64,000 nucleotides of DNA from Niastella sp966212235 (GTDB taxonomy: Bacteria > Bacteroidota > Bacteroidia > Chitinophagales > Chitinophagaceae): assembly GCA_966212235.1 (NCBI GenBank), contig CBIHPP010000022.1:62001-126000 (forward strand), given 5' to 3'. Every line of letters starts with the position of its first letter. Position 1 is the stretch's first letter. The notes under the pieces are model-generated. The model was not told the origin of the DNA, did no database searches, and was given only the letters and a program-made list of their open reading frames with translations. A program made the position numbers and the translations under genes. This document shows positions 6,761 through 14,335 of this stretch, piece by piece.

Positions 6761-8551
6761 TTACTTAACTATTAGCTTTTCTTTAGCATAGATCGACAAC
6801 CATTTTCCCTGGGCTGTAATCTGTCCATCCTTCCATAAAGTATAGCCTCGTAAATCAAATCCCGGCTGGCTCTTATCAGGTAAAAAGATCACATCTGCCA
6901 TCCCCTGCTTTCTGTTTAGTATAATAGCTTCTTCCTTTTTATGGGCAATCAGGTATAGCGGCAGAAACATAGAATAATAATCATCTGAATGCGTGATCTG
7001 CCACGTTGATGCACCCAATGCAGATAACTGATCGAACTGGGGTTGTATCTGGTTATATATAACTACCTGTTCTTTATTGTTAATGGCATATTTGGGCCAG
7101 TATATAGTTCGTAGGCTGAACAAGACTTTACCACAAACCAATATAGCAAAGAGCCATGTTGCTTTCGAAGGAAATAACCTGTTGAAAAGATCATACAACA
7201 CATTCAGGAAAATAATATCAACAATCAGGATCCAGAAGCACAGCGCTCGTTCAAGTGGGAAAACCTTCTGATAAACCGTAATAATAACGAACGAAGCCAG
7301 AGCAGCCACAAACCATACCAGCATCATGCTGTAAAAAACACCGGTTATAGTTCTCCGGTAATACAGGACCAGGGAACTTACAGTACCTACTACCAGCAAC
7401 CCAATGCCGGCACTGCCATAATTGATAACATAATTAAAAGAAAATACCAGGTCGCCCACCTCATCTGCGAGCCCCGAGAGCTGTTGATTTTTGTTTATAA
7501 ATCCATTATTCACTAAAGCATTCCAGCCGCTAGCCAGTATTATAGGCAGATACAACACAAAAGTGAATAGTACGATCGCCAAAACGGCTTTCACAAACGG
7601 CACAATACCTGCGCGGTTTGTACGCTTTGTAAAAAGATAACCGGCAGCCAGCATAAGGGTGCCGAAAGGATAAACAAACAGGGGATTTATATAGAACCCG
7701 GCCACAGAAGCCGCAATAAACAATCCATATCCTTTTTTTGTAAAGCCGGCCGGTGAGAAGAAACACCACCAGCAACAGCCCGCGCTTACAACAGCGCTTA
7801 TTTCCTGCCATTGATATCCCCTGCCCTGCGTTGCGTAATATGATAAAATATAACAAAACGCAATCCCCGCCACTACCCAGAATGCTCTTGCAAAACGGCC
7901 GAAATGTTTAACCAGGCAAAAAATACCCAGCAGCAATGCCATATCCCCTGTCATCGCCGGCAATCGCATAACCCATTTCGGACTCAAAAAGGAGAGCTTC
8001 GCCAGCAGAGAACATATCAAATTCAGGAAAATATGGTTATTGGTAGTAACATAGTTCACCGCTGCCATCACAGGTCCCTGCCTTGTAAAAAACAGGTACG
8101 ATGCCGCTTCATCAGGGTGCATTGGGAACCGTACAAAGAAATAGTACCGGTAACAACCGATCAATGCAAAAAGCCCCAACAGCAACCACCTTTCGCGTAC
8201 GGTTAACGTCAACAAGGTTTGCTTCATAAAAACAAGCACCCGGCTAACATCCTCAACAAGCAGGTTCACGCCCTCTTTTATTTTCTTTATCAGCAGGCAA
8301 TAAACTGCCAGCGCCATGATAATAGCCGCTTCAAGCAACATGGCATGGGCTGTAACCCAATAATACCATGGGGGCGTTAAACATCGTTCGGCAAATTTAC
8401 TTACATCAAAAGCAGTAGGCCAGTACAGGGTATAATACGACAAAATAGCCTCATAGGCGTGATGCTGAATAAAGAATACAATACCAAATGACAATAACAG
8501 GTAAACACAGGGGATGCTTATTATAAACCACAGCAAGGCTTTTCTTAACAT
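6761..8551 (-). CDS. ArnT/PMT-like (GT-C, GT39-type) membrane glycosyltransferase
   Basis: This 596-residue protein has about 11-13 hydrophobic segments. After an early span it has the motif RFPMHPDEAASYLFF, where the D-E pair matches the catalytic first-loop acidic residues of the ArnT/PMT family, followed by NNHIFLNLI as in that group. The C-terminal ~100 residues look like a small periplasmic domain. Such enzymes move a sugar from a polyprenyl-phosphate donor to a lipid or protein on the periplasmic side. The acceptor cannot be told. It lies between xerC and hpf on the same strand, 44 bp after xerC, in a spot normally empty in relatives, so it may be an insertion. Family assignment is good; substrate is unknown. 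Confidence 0.7.
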   Translation of the reverse strand: MLRKALLWFIISIPCVYLLLSFGIVFFIQHHAYEAILSYYTLYWPTAFDVSKFAERCLTPPWYYWVTAHAMLLEAAIIMALAVYCLLIKKIKEGVNLLVEDVSRVLVFMKQTLLTLTVRERWLLLGLFALIGCYRYYFFVRFPMHPDEAASYLFFTRQGPVMAAVNYVTTNNHIFLNLICSLLAKLSFLSPKWVMRLPAMTGDMALLLGIFCLVKHFGRFARAFWVVAGIAFCYILSYYATQGRGYQWQEISAVVSAGCCWWCFFSPAGFTKKGYGLFIAASVAGFYINPLFVYPFGTLMLAAGYLFTKRTNRAGIVPFVKAVLAIVLFTFVLYLPIILASGWNALVNNGFINKNQQLSGLADEVGDLVFSFNYVINYGSAGIGLLVVGTVSSLVLYYRRTITGVFYSMMLVWFVAALASFVIITVYQKVFPLERALCFWILIVDIIFLNVLYDLFNRLFPSKATWLFAILVCGKVLFSLRTIYWPKYAINNKEQVVIYNQIQPQFDQLSALGASTWQITHSDDYYSMFLPLYLIAHKKEEAIILNRKQGMADVIFLPDKSQPGFDLRGYTLWKDGQITAQGKWLSIYAKEKLIVK

Positions 8552-8595
8552 AGAAATGAAATAAAATAAAACTTCATAAGAATACGACTTTGCTA

Positions 8596-9504
8596 TTACG
8601 CTTTGGGATGCGCTTTCTTATAAATGTCCTTTAATTTTTCAATGGTATTATGCGTATATATCTGGGTAGCCGCCAGGCTTGCATGGCCCAGCAATTCCTT
8701 TACGGCATTCAGGTCGGCGCCATTATTGGTTAAATGCGTAGCGAATGTATGCCGCAATACGTGCGGGCTTTTCTTATCAATAGTCGTTACGAGACTTAAA
8801 TATTTGTTGACCGCCAGGTAAACATACCTGGTATACAGCTTCCGGCCCTTTTCATTCACCAGCAGGCATACCCGGTCGGGCGAATCAAGGGTATTTTTCA
8901 GCGTTATATATTCGTTGATCTCTTTAATCAGGTCCTGGCTTACCGGAATCACCCGCTCCTTGTTCCCTTTTCCCAGTACCTTGATGGAATTGGCGGCCGT
9001 ATTTACCTGGCTTTCTTTCAGGTTCACCAGCTCCGATAACCGCATACCTGTATTATAGAATATGGCCAGGATCAGGTGGTCGGTCTTTCCCTGCCAGTCA
9101 TCCGGAAACTCAACATGTTGAAATAGGGTATTCGTATCCTTTTGCTCTACATACACGGGCAATCGCTTCGGCACTTTGGGCGATATGATCGTGGTCATGG
9201 GCGATTGCTCCAGTTGACCGGTTCGCAAATGATATTTAAAGAAAGATTTTAGTGTAGATATTTTCCGGTTGATGGTTTTGGCGCTGTTCTTTGCCTCCTT
9301 GAGTGAAGCCAGCCAGCTGCGTATTATGGCCGGGGCTATTTCGCCCAAAGCCGGATCCGGCATATTGAACTGCTCAAGCAGGTAGGTAAAAAGTTGCAGC
9401 AGGTCTTCCTCATAAGCTACGATCGTATGGGAAGAATACCTTTTCTCGAATTTCAGGTAATTCAGAAAAGACTGCACTGTTGAAGATGGTAGTTGCTGTG
9501 GCAT
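8596..9504 (-). CDS. xerC: Tyrosine recombinase XerC/XerD family
   Basis: The product has 302 residues from the ATG at 9504 (MPQQLPSSTVQSFLNYLKFE); a longer upstream frame would add a spurious hydrophobic stretch. The N-terminal SAM-like core-binding domain precedes a catalytic domain with GMRLSELVNL (Arg), KGNKERVIPV (Lys), HVLRHTFATHL (His-X-X-Arg), LLGHASLAATQIYTH (His and the nucleophilic Tyr). The length and lack of accessory domains fit the housekeeping dimer-resolution recombinase acting at dif rather than a mobile-element integrase. The rpsU-xerC neighbourhood, common in Bacteroidota, supports this. XerC versus XerD cannot be settled by eye. Confidence 0.9.
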   Translation of the reverse strand: MPQQLPSSTVQSFLNYLKFEKRYSSHTIVAYEEDLLQLFTYLLEQFNMPDPALGEIAPAIIRSWLASLKEAKNSAKTINRKISTLKSFFKYHLRTGQLEQSPMTTIISPKVPKRLPVYVEQKDTNTLFQHVEFPDDWQGKTDHLILAIFYNTGMRLSELVNLKESQVNTAANSIKVLGKGNKERVIPVSQDLIKEINEYITLKNTLDSPDRVCLLVNEKGRKLYTRYVYLAVNKYLSLVTTIDKKSPHVLRHTFATHLTNNGADLNAVKELLGHASLAATQIYTHNTIEKLKDIYKKAHPKA

Positions 9505-9602
9505 TATTAAACCAAAGCTACATAATATAAAAATAAAAAGATAGCCACAGGCAAACAGCCGCATAGCTATCTAAATTATTTATAATAACGTAAGAATAGA
9601 TC

Positions 9603-9800
9603 TTATCCTTCGATCGTACCGTTGGCAATCTTCTGCTTGTAAACAGCTTTCAACACCTGGTTGCGACGTTCTACCGACGGCTTGGTGTACGATTGACGGG
9701 CTCTTAACTGCACCAATATCTTCGCTTTCTCAAATTTCTTTTTGTACTTTTTGAGGGCCTTGTCGATATTTTCGCAATCTTTTGAATCAATAATCAGCAT
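9603..9800 (-). CDS. rpsU: 30S ribosomal protein S21
   Basis: The 65-residue basic protein (MLIIDSKDCENIDKALKKYKK, C-terminal ERRNQVLKAVYKQ) matches bS21. In Bacteroidota bS21, with bS18 and bS6, helps hold the 16S rRNA anti-Shine-Dalgarno tail so that most mRNAs are not recognised through SD pairing. The gene has its own promoter and an unusually strong SD, which fits the published idea of S21 autoregulation in this phylum. xerC follows ~100 bp downstream. Confidence 0.96.
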   Translation of the reverse strand: MLIIDSKDCENIDKALKKYKKKFEKAKILVQLRARQSYTKPSVERRNQVLKAVYKQKIANGTIEG

Positions 9801-9810
9801 AATATAATAT

Positions 9811-9817
9811 ACCTCCT
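9811..9817 (-). promoter_or_regulatory. Strong Shine-Dalgarno sequence of rpsU
   Basis: AGGAGGT on the minus strand lies 10 nt before the rpsU ATG. Most other genes in this window have only A-rich leaders at this place. Published work on Flavobacterium reported a retained strong SD at rpsU in Bacteroidota, interpreted as feedback by S21. Confidence 0.85.
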
Positions 9818-9836
9818 TTAAGACTTTTTAGGCCTG

Positions 9837-9868
9837 CAAATATAGTCGAAAATTCCAAAACATTCAAA
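9837..9868 (-). promoter_or_regulatory. Bacteroidota-type promoter of rpsU
   Basis: On the minus strand TTTG (9868-9865), 20 nt, then TATATTTG (9844-9837) fit TTTG-N17-23-TAnnTTTG. The predicted start near 9830 leaves a ~30-nt leader containing the SD. The site overlaps the divergent ribE upstream region. Confidence 0.7.
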
Positions 9869-9896
9869 ATACCTCCAAATTTCCGATTTTTGCCCC

Positions 9897-10496
9897 ATGT
9901 TTACAGGAATTATCGAAACCATAGGCGCCATAGAAGAAGTAAAGACAACCGGAACCAATAAAACATTCTGGATATCTTCCCCCCTTTCCCCTGAATTTAA
10001 GATCGACCAAAGCATTTCCCATAGCGGCGTTTGCCTTACCGTAGAAGAGGTTCAGGGTAACCGTCACCGGGTTACGGCCATTGCCGAAACCCTGCAAAAA
10101 ACCAACCTCGCCCACTGGGCAACCGGCGGCCTGGTAAATATTGAGCGCTGCATGCTCATGAATGGCCGGCTGGATGGGCATATCGTACAGGGGCACGTAG
10201 ATACCACGGCTATCTGTATTCACAAACAGGAACTGGATGGCAGCTGGGAATTCCGGTTCCGTTTCCCCGCACAGTTTGGAACTTTAGTGATCGAAAAGGG
10301 GTCCATCAGCCTGAATGGTATCAGCCTCACCATTTTCAACGTGGGTGACAATGAATTTTCGGTAGCCATTATCCCTTTTACGTATGAGCATACCAATATC
10401 AAAAGCATTTCGCCCCAATCTGTTGTAAACCTGGAATTTGACATGGTAGGCAAGTATATAAACAGGATCCACGACCTCAATAAAGTATCCGCTTAA
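9897..10496 (+). CDS. ribE: Riboflavin synthase, alpha subunit
   Basis: The product has 199 residues with the diagnostic N-terminus MFTGIIETIGAIEEV and two homologous lumazine-binding barrels. The first contains SHSGVCLTVEEV and the second KGSISLNGISLTIFNV. It catalyses dismutation of two 6,7-dimethyl-8-ribityllumazine molecules to riboflavin. It diverges from rpsU with ~95 bp between the starts. No FMN riboswitch was recognised upstream. Its stop codon overlaps the stop of the convergent SGNH-hydrolase gene by 4 bp. Confidence 0.97.
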   Translation: MFTGIIETIGAIEEVKTTGTNKTFWISSPLSPEFKIDQSISHSGVCLTVEEVQGNRHRVTAIAETLQKTNLAHWATGGLVNIERCMLMNGRLDGHIVQGHVDTTAICIHKQELDGSWEFRFRFPAQFGTLVIEKGSISLNGISLTIFNVGDNEFSVAIIPFTYEHTNIKSISPQSVVNLEFDMVGKYINRIHDLNKVSA

Positions 10497-11734
10497 AAAG
10501 TTTGCATCATTTTCCAAAGCGCCTGCGCAACTTTCCGGTGCCCGGCGTTTTTTAAGTGGGCATCCAGTATATAATAATCAGCTGGTTGAAGTATTTCAGC
10601 GGTCTTCAGAATTTTAATATGATTATGGAAGCATTCTTTATAAGGAGACACCTGCAGTAATGAATCGGTAATTCGCTCAAACGCATTGCATTTGGCAGTA
10701 TCCTTATCAGGGTATAAAACAATTGTTTTCACAGTAGAAAAATTAACCGGGGCGCGGCTAAAGACGTCCAGGAACGACCGGGCCTGCATACCGTCATTGG
10801 CTACCCTCTTATTATCATTGCCGGCATTGAAAGAAAAAACAGGCACCACCTTATTGACTGACTGCTTTATAAATAATTGGGCTATCGTTAAAAAATGCTT
10901 TCCCGGATAATATGTCTTTGAGATCGCTTCGCTTTTTACAGCGGTATTATAAACCTGTTGAGAAGAAATTTTCAGCACATACTTATTGTCCAGGTATTGG
11001 GTGTTTTCTTCAAAATCGTTATCACAATATTGCACCACCAGGTAAGTAAGCGCCGAGGTATCAAACCTGCCTAAATTTATAATTTCCCGGGCCGTTCCAT
11101 AAGAAGATACACCCGCATTCAATACTATTTTTCCGCTTAGTTGTTCCAGTTGCTGGCTATACGTACTATCCTGGTCGGCCCCCCAACCCATGCCAAAGGA
11201 ATCGCCCAGGCAAATGACGGCTGGCTTATCCACTGAACGCTCATCGTCGCGCACGCCAAAGCGGTTCGTGGTAAAAAGGTTATTAAACTCCACATTGCTA
11301 TAGTTGAACCGGGCATTGGGTTTTAAGGTATAAAAAAGCTTCGGGTCATATACGCTGCTATTACTGTCAAGTTGAATGATCCTGCGATCATAGGTATTAT
11401 AGTAATAATCGTATGCCTCATGCATAAAAGACGGCAACCGGTCCGGGTGATGCAGCAATAGCATGCATCCCCCTTCCAAACAACCGATTATTATCACAGA
11501 TGCTGCTAACGCAAGGCCAAACGCTTTACGGGTATTTGCCGTGCGCTTTTTACGCCATTTGTATATCAGGGAAAATAAAACAAACCCTGTTAGTATGAAC
11601 ATCTGCAAGGAGGCTATCACATTTCCAATAAAAAAAGAAGCATCCCCACCTTTTTTTACAACCACTGTTTTAAAAACTTCCAGCATCAGTATAACAATGA
11701 TCAGGTATAGTACGCTTTGTAATATCTTCTTCAT
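10493..11734 (-). CDS. Membrane-anchored SGNH/GDSL hydrolase
   Basis: From the ATG at 11734 (MKKILQSVLYLIIVI) the protein has 413 residues. Three hydrophobic segments lie in the first ~110 residues, then an extracytoplasmic domain with ICLGDSFGMGWGADQDSTY (GDS block I with nucleophilic Ser), an Asn in LNAGVSSYGTARE, and the C-terminal DAHLKNAGH that supplies Asp and His. SGNH enzymes of this type deacetylate or esterify surface glycans. It is divergent from the membrane protein at 11884 and sits in the same glycan-like neighbourhood as a carbamoyltransferase module. Upstream in-frame starts would add ~24 residues and cannot be excluded. Confidence 0.75.
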   Translation of the reverse strand: MKKILQSVLYLIIVILMLEVFKTVVVKKGGDASFFIGNVIASLQMFILTGFVLFSLIYKWRKKRTANTRKAFGLALAASVIIIGCLEGGCMLLLHHPDRLPSFMHEAYDYYYNTYDRRIIQLDSNSSVYDPKLFYTLKPNARFNYSNVEFNNLFTTNRFGVRDDERSVDKPAVICLGDSFGMGWGADQDSTYSQQLEQLSGKIVLNAGVSSYGTAREIINLGRFDTSALTYLVVQYCDNDFEENTQYLDNKYVLKISSQQVYNTAVKSEAISKTYYPGKHFLTIAQLFIKQSVNKVVPVFSFNAGNDNKRVANDGMQARSFLDVFSRAPVNFSTVKTIVLYPDKDTAKCNAFERITDSLLQVSPYKECFHNHIKILKTAEILQPADYYILDAHLKNAGHRKVAQALWKMMQTF

Positions 11735-11883
11735 TAATAAATTATTGGAAAAGGAACAATTTCCTAAAAATAAGCAGGATACCATTATCCCGCTGAAATA
11801 TAGCATTTGTTAACCATCCTTTTTTTATTGTCAGCCCCGAAATTTCTTCTATATTGCGACCTTCATTACATGGTACCGCGCAT

Positions 11884-13020
11884 ATGAAGCTAACCCCAGG
11901 ATCCAGTATATTTTTTCTCTTTATCGTATGGGCAATCGTTCATGGCGTTTTCATTTACAACCAGGGTATCATTTCTGTAGGAGAGGCTGAAAAATATATC
12001 AGCGAAGCCAAAACACTTCTCGCCACGGGAACCCTGAGCGCCACTAATTACTGGTTTTATTTTACACAGATCTTCCTTTTAGCCATTGCTTTTAAATGGG
12101 GGCTTGGATTCACGTTTGTATTGATCGTACAGCTCATCTTCAGTGCATGGGCAACCTACGCGTTTTTCCGGCTGGCCGCTGCCCTGTTTTCAATACAAAC
12201 GGCATTCATTGGAACGCTTCTTTTTTTGTTAAACTATCCATTCCAGGAGTGGAGTATTTATTTACAAACAGAATCTTTGTTTCATAGTTTTACGATCATC
12301 TTCACCGCTTACCTCTTGCGGATCTCAAAACTCAACCTGCGTCATTACATCACCATCGCCTTGTCGGTGTTCCTTATATGTATAACCCGGCCAACAGGAT
12401 TGTTTTTTGTTCCAGCCATTATACTGTACCTGTTTTTTGCATTCTTTAAAACCATTAACACCCGGTTAAAGATTGGCATTGTAGCCGTTGCCGGCATAGC
12501 CTTTTTATGGCTGATGAACGCAGTTATTGGCAGCAAGGGCGAATGGGATTTTATGTTGCCTTATCTCGATGAACGCATCATTTGCGGCGTTCCCACCCTT
12601 GACCATAATGTAGCTATCAAAACCATTCCCGAAGGTGATTCTATTTACGGGTTGTTTTACTATATCGTGCACAATTTTGAACAGTTCAGCCGCATGGCCT
12701 TTCTCAGAAGTAAAGCATTTTTCGGATTGCTACGCCCGTATTACAGCACATCGCATAATATTTTTCTGGCGGCATTTTTTTTCCCCCTATACGTAGCCGC
12801 ACTGCTAAGTTTTAAATGGTGGGTGAAAAACAATGGGTACCGGCTTTTATATTTTTCCATGCTCCTGGCAATGACCTGGGGTACAACATTGCTCTCTTGC
12901 GATGACTGGCACAATCGCTGGTTCCTTTCCATTTCCCCCTGGCTGATATTAACCGCGCTACCTGCCATAACCAAACTATTTGCTATATTCACACCTTATG
13001 GCATTAAACGAAATATTTAA
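11884..13020 (+). CDS. Polytopic membrane protein, GT-C glycosyltransferase-like
   Basis: This 378-residue protein from the ATG at 11884 (MKLTPGSSIFFLF) has roughly nine hydrophobic segments. The first loop carries SVGEAEKYISEAK at the position of the catalytic acidic motif of GT39-like enzymes, followed by blocks such as NYPFQEWSIYLQTESLF and ITRPTGLFFVPAI that resemble this fold. The acidic motif is weaker than in the 6761-8551 gene, so activity is uncertain. It overlaps the next gene by 23 bp in another frame, which indicates co-expression with the 2OG oxygenase. Confidence 0.55.
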   Translation: MKLTPGSSIFFLFIVWAIVHGVFIYNQGIISVGEAEKYISEAKTLLATGTLSATNYWFYFTQIFLLAIAFKWGLGFTFVLIVQLIFSAWATYAFFRLAAALFSIQTAFIGTLLFLLNYPFQEWSIYLQTESLFHSFTIIFTAYLLRISKLNLRHYITIALSVFLICITRPTGLFFVPAIILYLFFAFFKTINTRLKIGIVAVAGIAFLWLMNAVIGSKGEWDFMLPYLDERIICGVPTLDHNVAIKTIPEGDSIYGLFYYIVHNFEQFSRMAFLRSKAFFGLLRPYYSTSHNIFLAAFFFPLYVAALLSFKWWVKNNGYRLLYFSMLLAMTWGTTLLSCDDWHNRWFLSISPWLILTALPAITKLFAIFTPYGIKRNI

Positions 13021-13801
13021 CCATAATATATTCAGTGTAGAAAGTAAGAAGAACTTTCATAAAGTATTCAATAATAATACGCCCATCCGGCATGTAGTGA
13101 TCGATAACTTCCTGGATAATAAATTCGGGCTTGCCATACATGAAAATTTCCCTTCCCTGTCGGCCATGAAAACACACTACCATGGACTGAACGAACAAAA
13201 ATCAGAAGATTCGAATTTTGAAAAGCTGGAAAGTTGTTTCTCCCTGCTGCATGAAGCCTTATCATCGGAACTATTCCTGAACTGGATCCAGGAATGGACC
13301 GGCATCAGTCATTGCGCTGTTATTAATGACCGGCTTGGCTATGGATTGCACCAGGGCGGAAACAATAGTTTTCTGGATATCCATATCGATTACAATATTC
13401 ATCCCATTCAAAAATTATATCGCAAACTAAACCTGATCCTTTTCTTTAACCCCGACTGGGAGGCTACCTGGGGCGGGCATCTTGAATTATGGGATAGTGA
13501 AGTTAAAAATTGTATTCAAAGCATATCCCCGGTATTCAACCGGTGTGTGATCTTTGAATGCTCCGATGTTTCGTATCATGGTTATAGCCGCATCGCAGTT
13601 CCGGAGGGCACCACAAGAAAATCATATTATCAATATTATTTTACACCCATACCCGCAGCCATCACCTATCACGATACCGTTTTTAAAACGCGGCCAAAAG
13701 AATCTTTCTATAAAAAAATAGCCACACCCGTTAAAGAGCTGGCCAAAAACACCGCCAAGCGGATACTGCTGAAAACAGGTATGAAAAAGTTTTTAAAATA
13801 A
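12998..13801 (+). CDS. 2-oxoglutarate/Fe(II)-dependent oxygenase-like protein
   Basis: The product has 267 residues from the ATG at 12998; the longer frame begins with a TTG. The middle part has the iron-binding HIDYN (H-X-D), followed by YRKLNLILFFNPDW, GGHLELWD and a distal SYHGYSR plus RKSYYQYYFT, the order of the prolyl-4-hydroxylase-like double-stranded beta helix. It likely hydroxylates a small molecule, sugar or protein side chain. The start lies inside the end of the preceding membrane gene, which suggests translational coupling. It converges on the SxtJ-like gene with a 13-bp gap. The substrate is unknown. Confidence 0.7.
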   Translation: MALNEIFNHNIFSVESKKNFHKVFNNNTPIRHVVIDNFLDNKFGLAIHENFPSLSAMKTHYHGLNEQKSEDSNFEKLESCFSLLHEALSSELFLNWIQEWTGISHCAVINDRLGYGLHQGGNNSFLDIHIDYNIHPIQKLYRKLNLILFFNPDWEATWGGHLELWDSEVKNCIQSISPVFNRCVIFECSDVSYHGYSRIAVPEGTTRKSYYQYYFTPIPAAITYHDTVFKTRPKESFYKKIATPVKELAKNTAKRILLKTGMKKFLK

Positions 13802-13814
13802 AGCCACGCCGGCG

Positions 13815-14171
13815 CTACCATACATCCTGCATGCTTTTTTGCGTAAAGGTAAAATTCCTGCTTTTATAAAATGTGTCGCCTTCCCGCTTCATTTTCATCA
13901 CCGGCTTTCTGAATATGCCGGCCAGCCACGATACCGGCACCAGTACAACAAAGAATATGATCGTGAGAATGATCTTACTGGTTACAAAACCCATCCCTTC
14001 ACCCAGCTTCATCCACAACCAATGGATCTTTTCGGCCAGGGCCGGAATAAAAGCGCCAATAAAGGTCAGCACAATAGCGGCTATCAAAAAATACCGGTTC
14101 CCCTGCCAATAATACAATATCAGCAAGACCAATACCAGCACCAACATGGTTTCCAATGCTTTTACCCGCAT
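13815..14171 (-). CDS. Small membrane protein, SxtJ-like
   Basis: The product has 118 residues with three hydrophobic segments (about residues 7-22, 27-45, 65-85), LAEKIHWLWMKLGEGMGF between them, and a polar tail. This pattern and its place after a carbamoyltransferase and a tiny DUF5989-like gene match the SxtJ family, named from saxitoxin clusters but widespread in glycan loci. The biochemical role is not known. It follows the 48-residue gene by 6 bp, so the three genes are one operon. Confidence 0.65.
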   Translation of the reverse strand: MRVKALETMLVLVLVLLILYYWQGNRYFLIAAIVLTFIGAFIPALAEKIHWLWMKLGEGMGFVTSKIILTIIFFVVLVPVSWLAGIFRKPVMKMKREGDTFYKSRNFTFTQKSMQDVW

Positions 14172-14177
14172 ATGCCG

Positions 14178-14324
14178 CTAAAATAAAGTATAAATAAATG
14201 GCGCAATGGAAGTGCCTCCCAATATGATCAAAATACCGATCAACAACAAAATAATAATAAGCGGTAACAACCACCATTTTTTTCTTGAAGTAATAAAGCC
14301 CCACAGATCTTTTAAAAAGTCCAT
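14178..14324 (-). CDS. 48-residue membrane protein, DUF5989/SxtK-like
   Basis: The true start is the ATG at 14324 (MDFLKDLWGFITSRKKWWLL), which gives 48 residues: an amphipathic start, a basic RKKWW turn and one long membrane span ending in GGTSIAPFIYTLF. This is the recognised pattern of the DUF5989 family found beside NodU/CmcH-type carbamoyltransferases and equivalent to SxtK. Spacing to both neighbours is 6-11 bp. The longer in-frame version overlaps the carbamoyltransferase and is not favoured. Confidence 0.75.
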   Translation of the reverse strand: MDFLKDLWGFITSRKKWWLLPLIIILLLIGILIILGGTSIAPFIYTLF

Positions 14325-14335
14325 ACAGTATGTTA

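Noticed and set aside
8596..9504. Integrase of a mobile element
   Set aside because: Neighbourhood with rpsU and hpf and the XerC-like size point to the housekeeping recombinase; no att sites or cargo.
9837..9896. FMN riboswitch upstream of ribE
   Set aside because: The space between the divergent starts is too short and lacks the RFN element.
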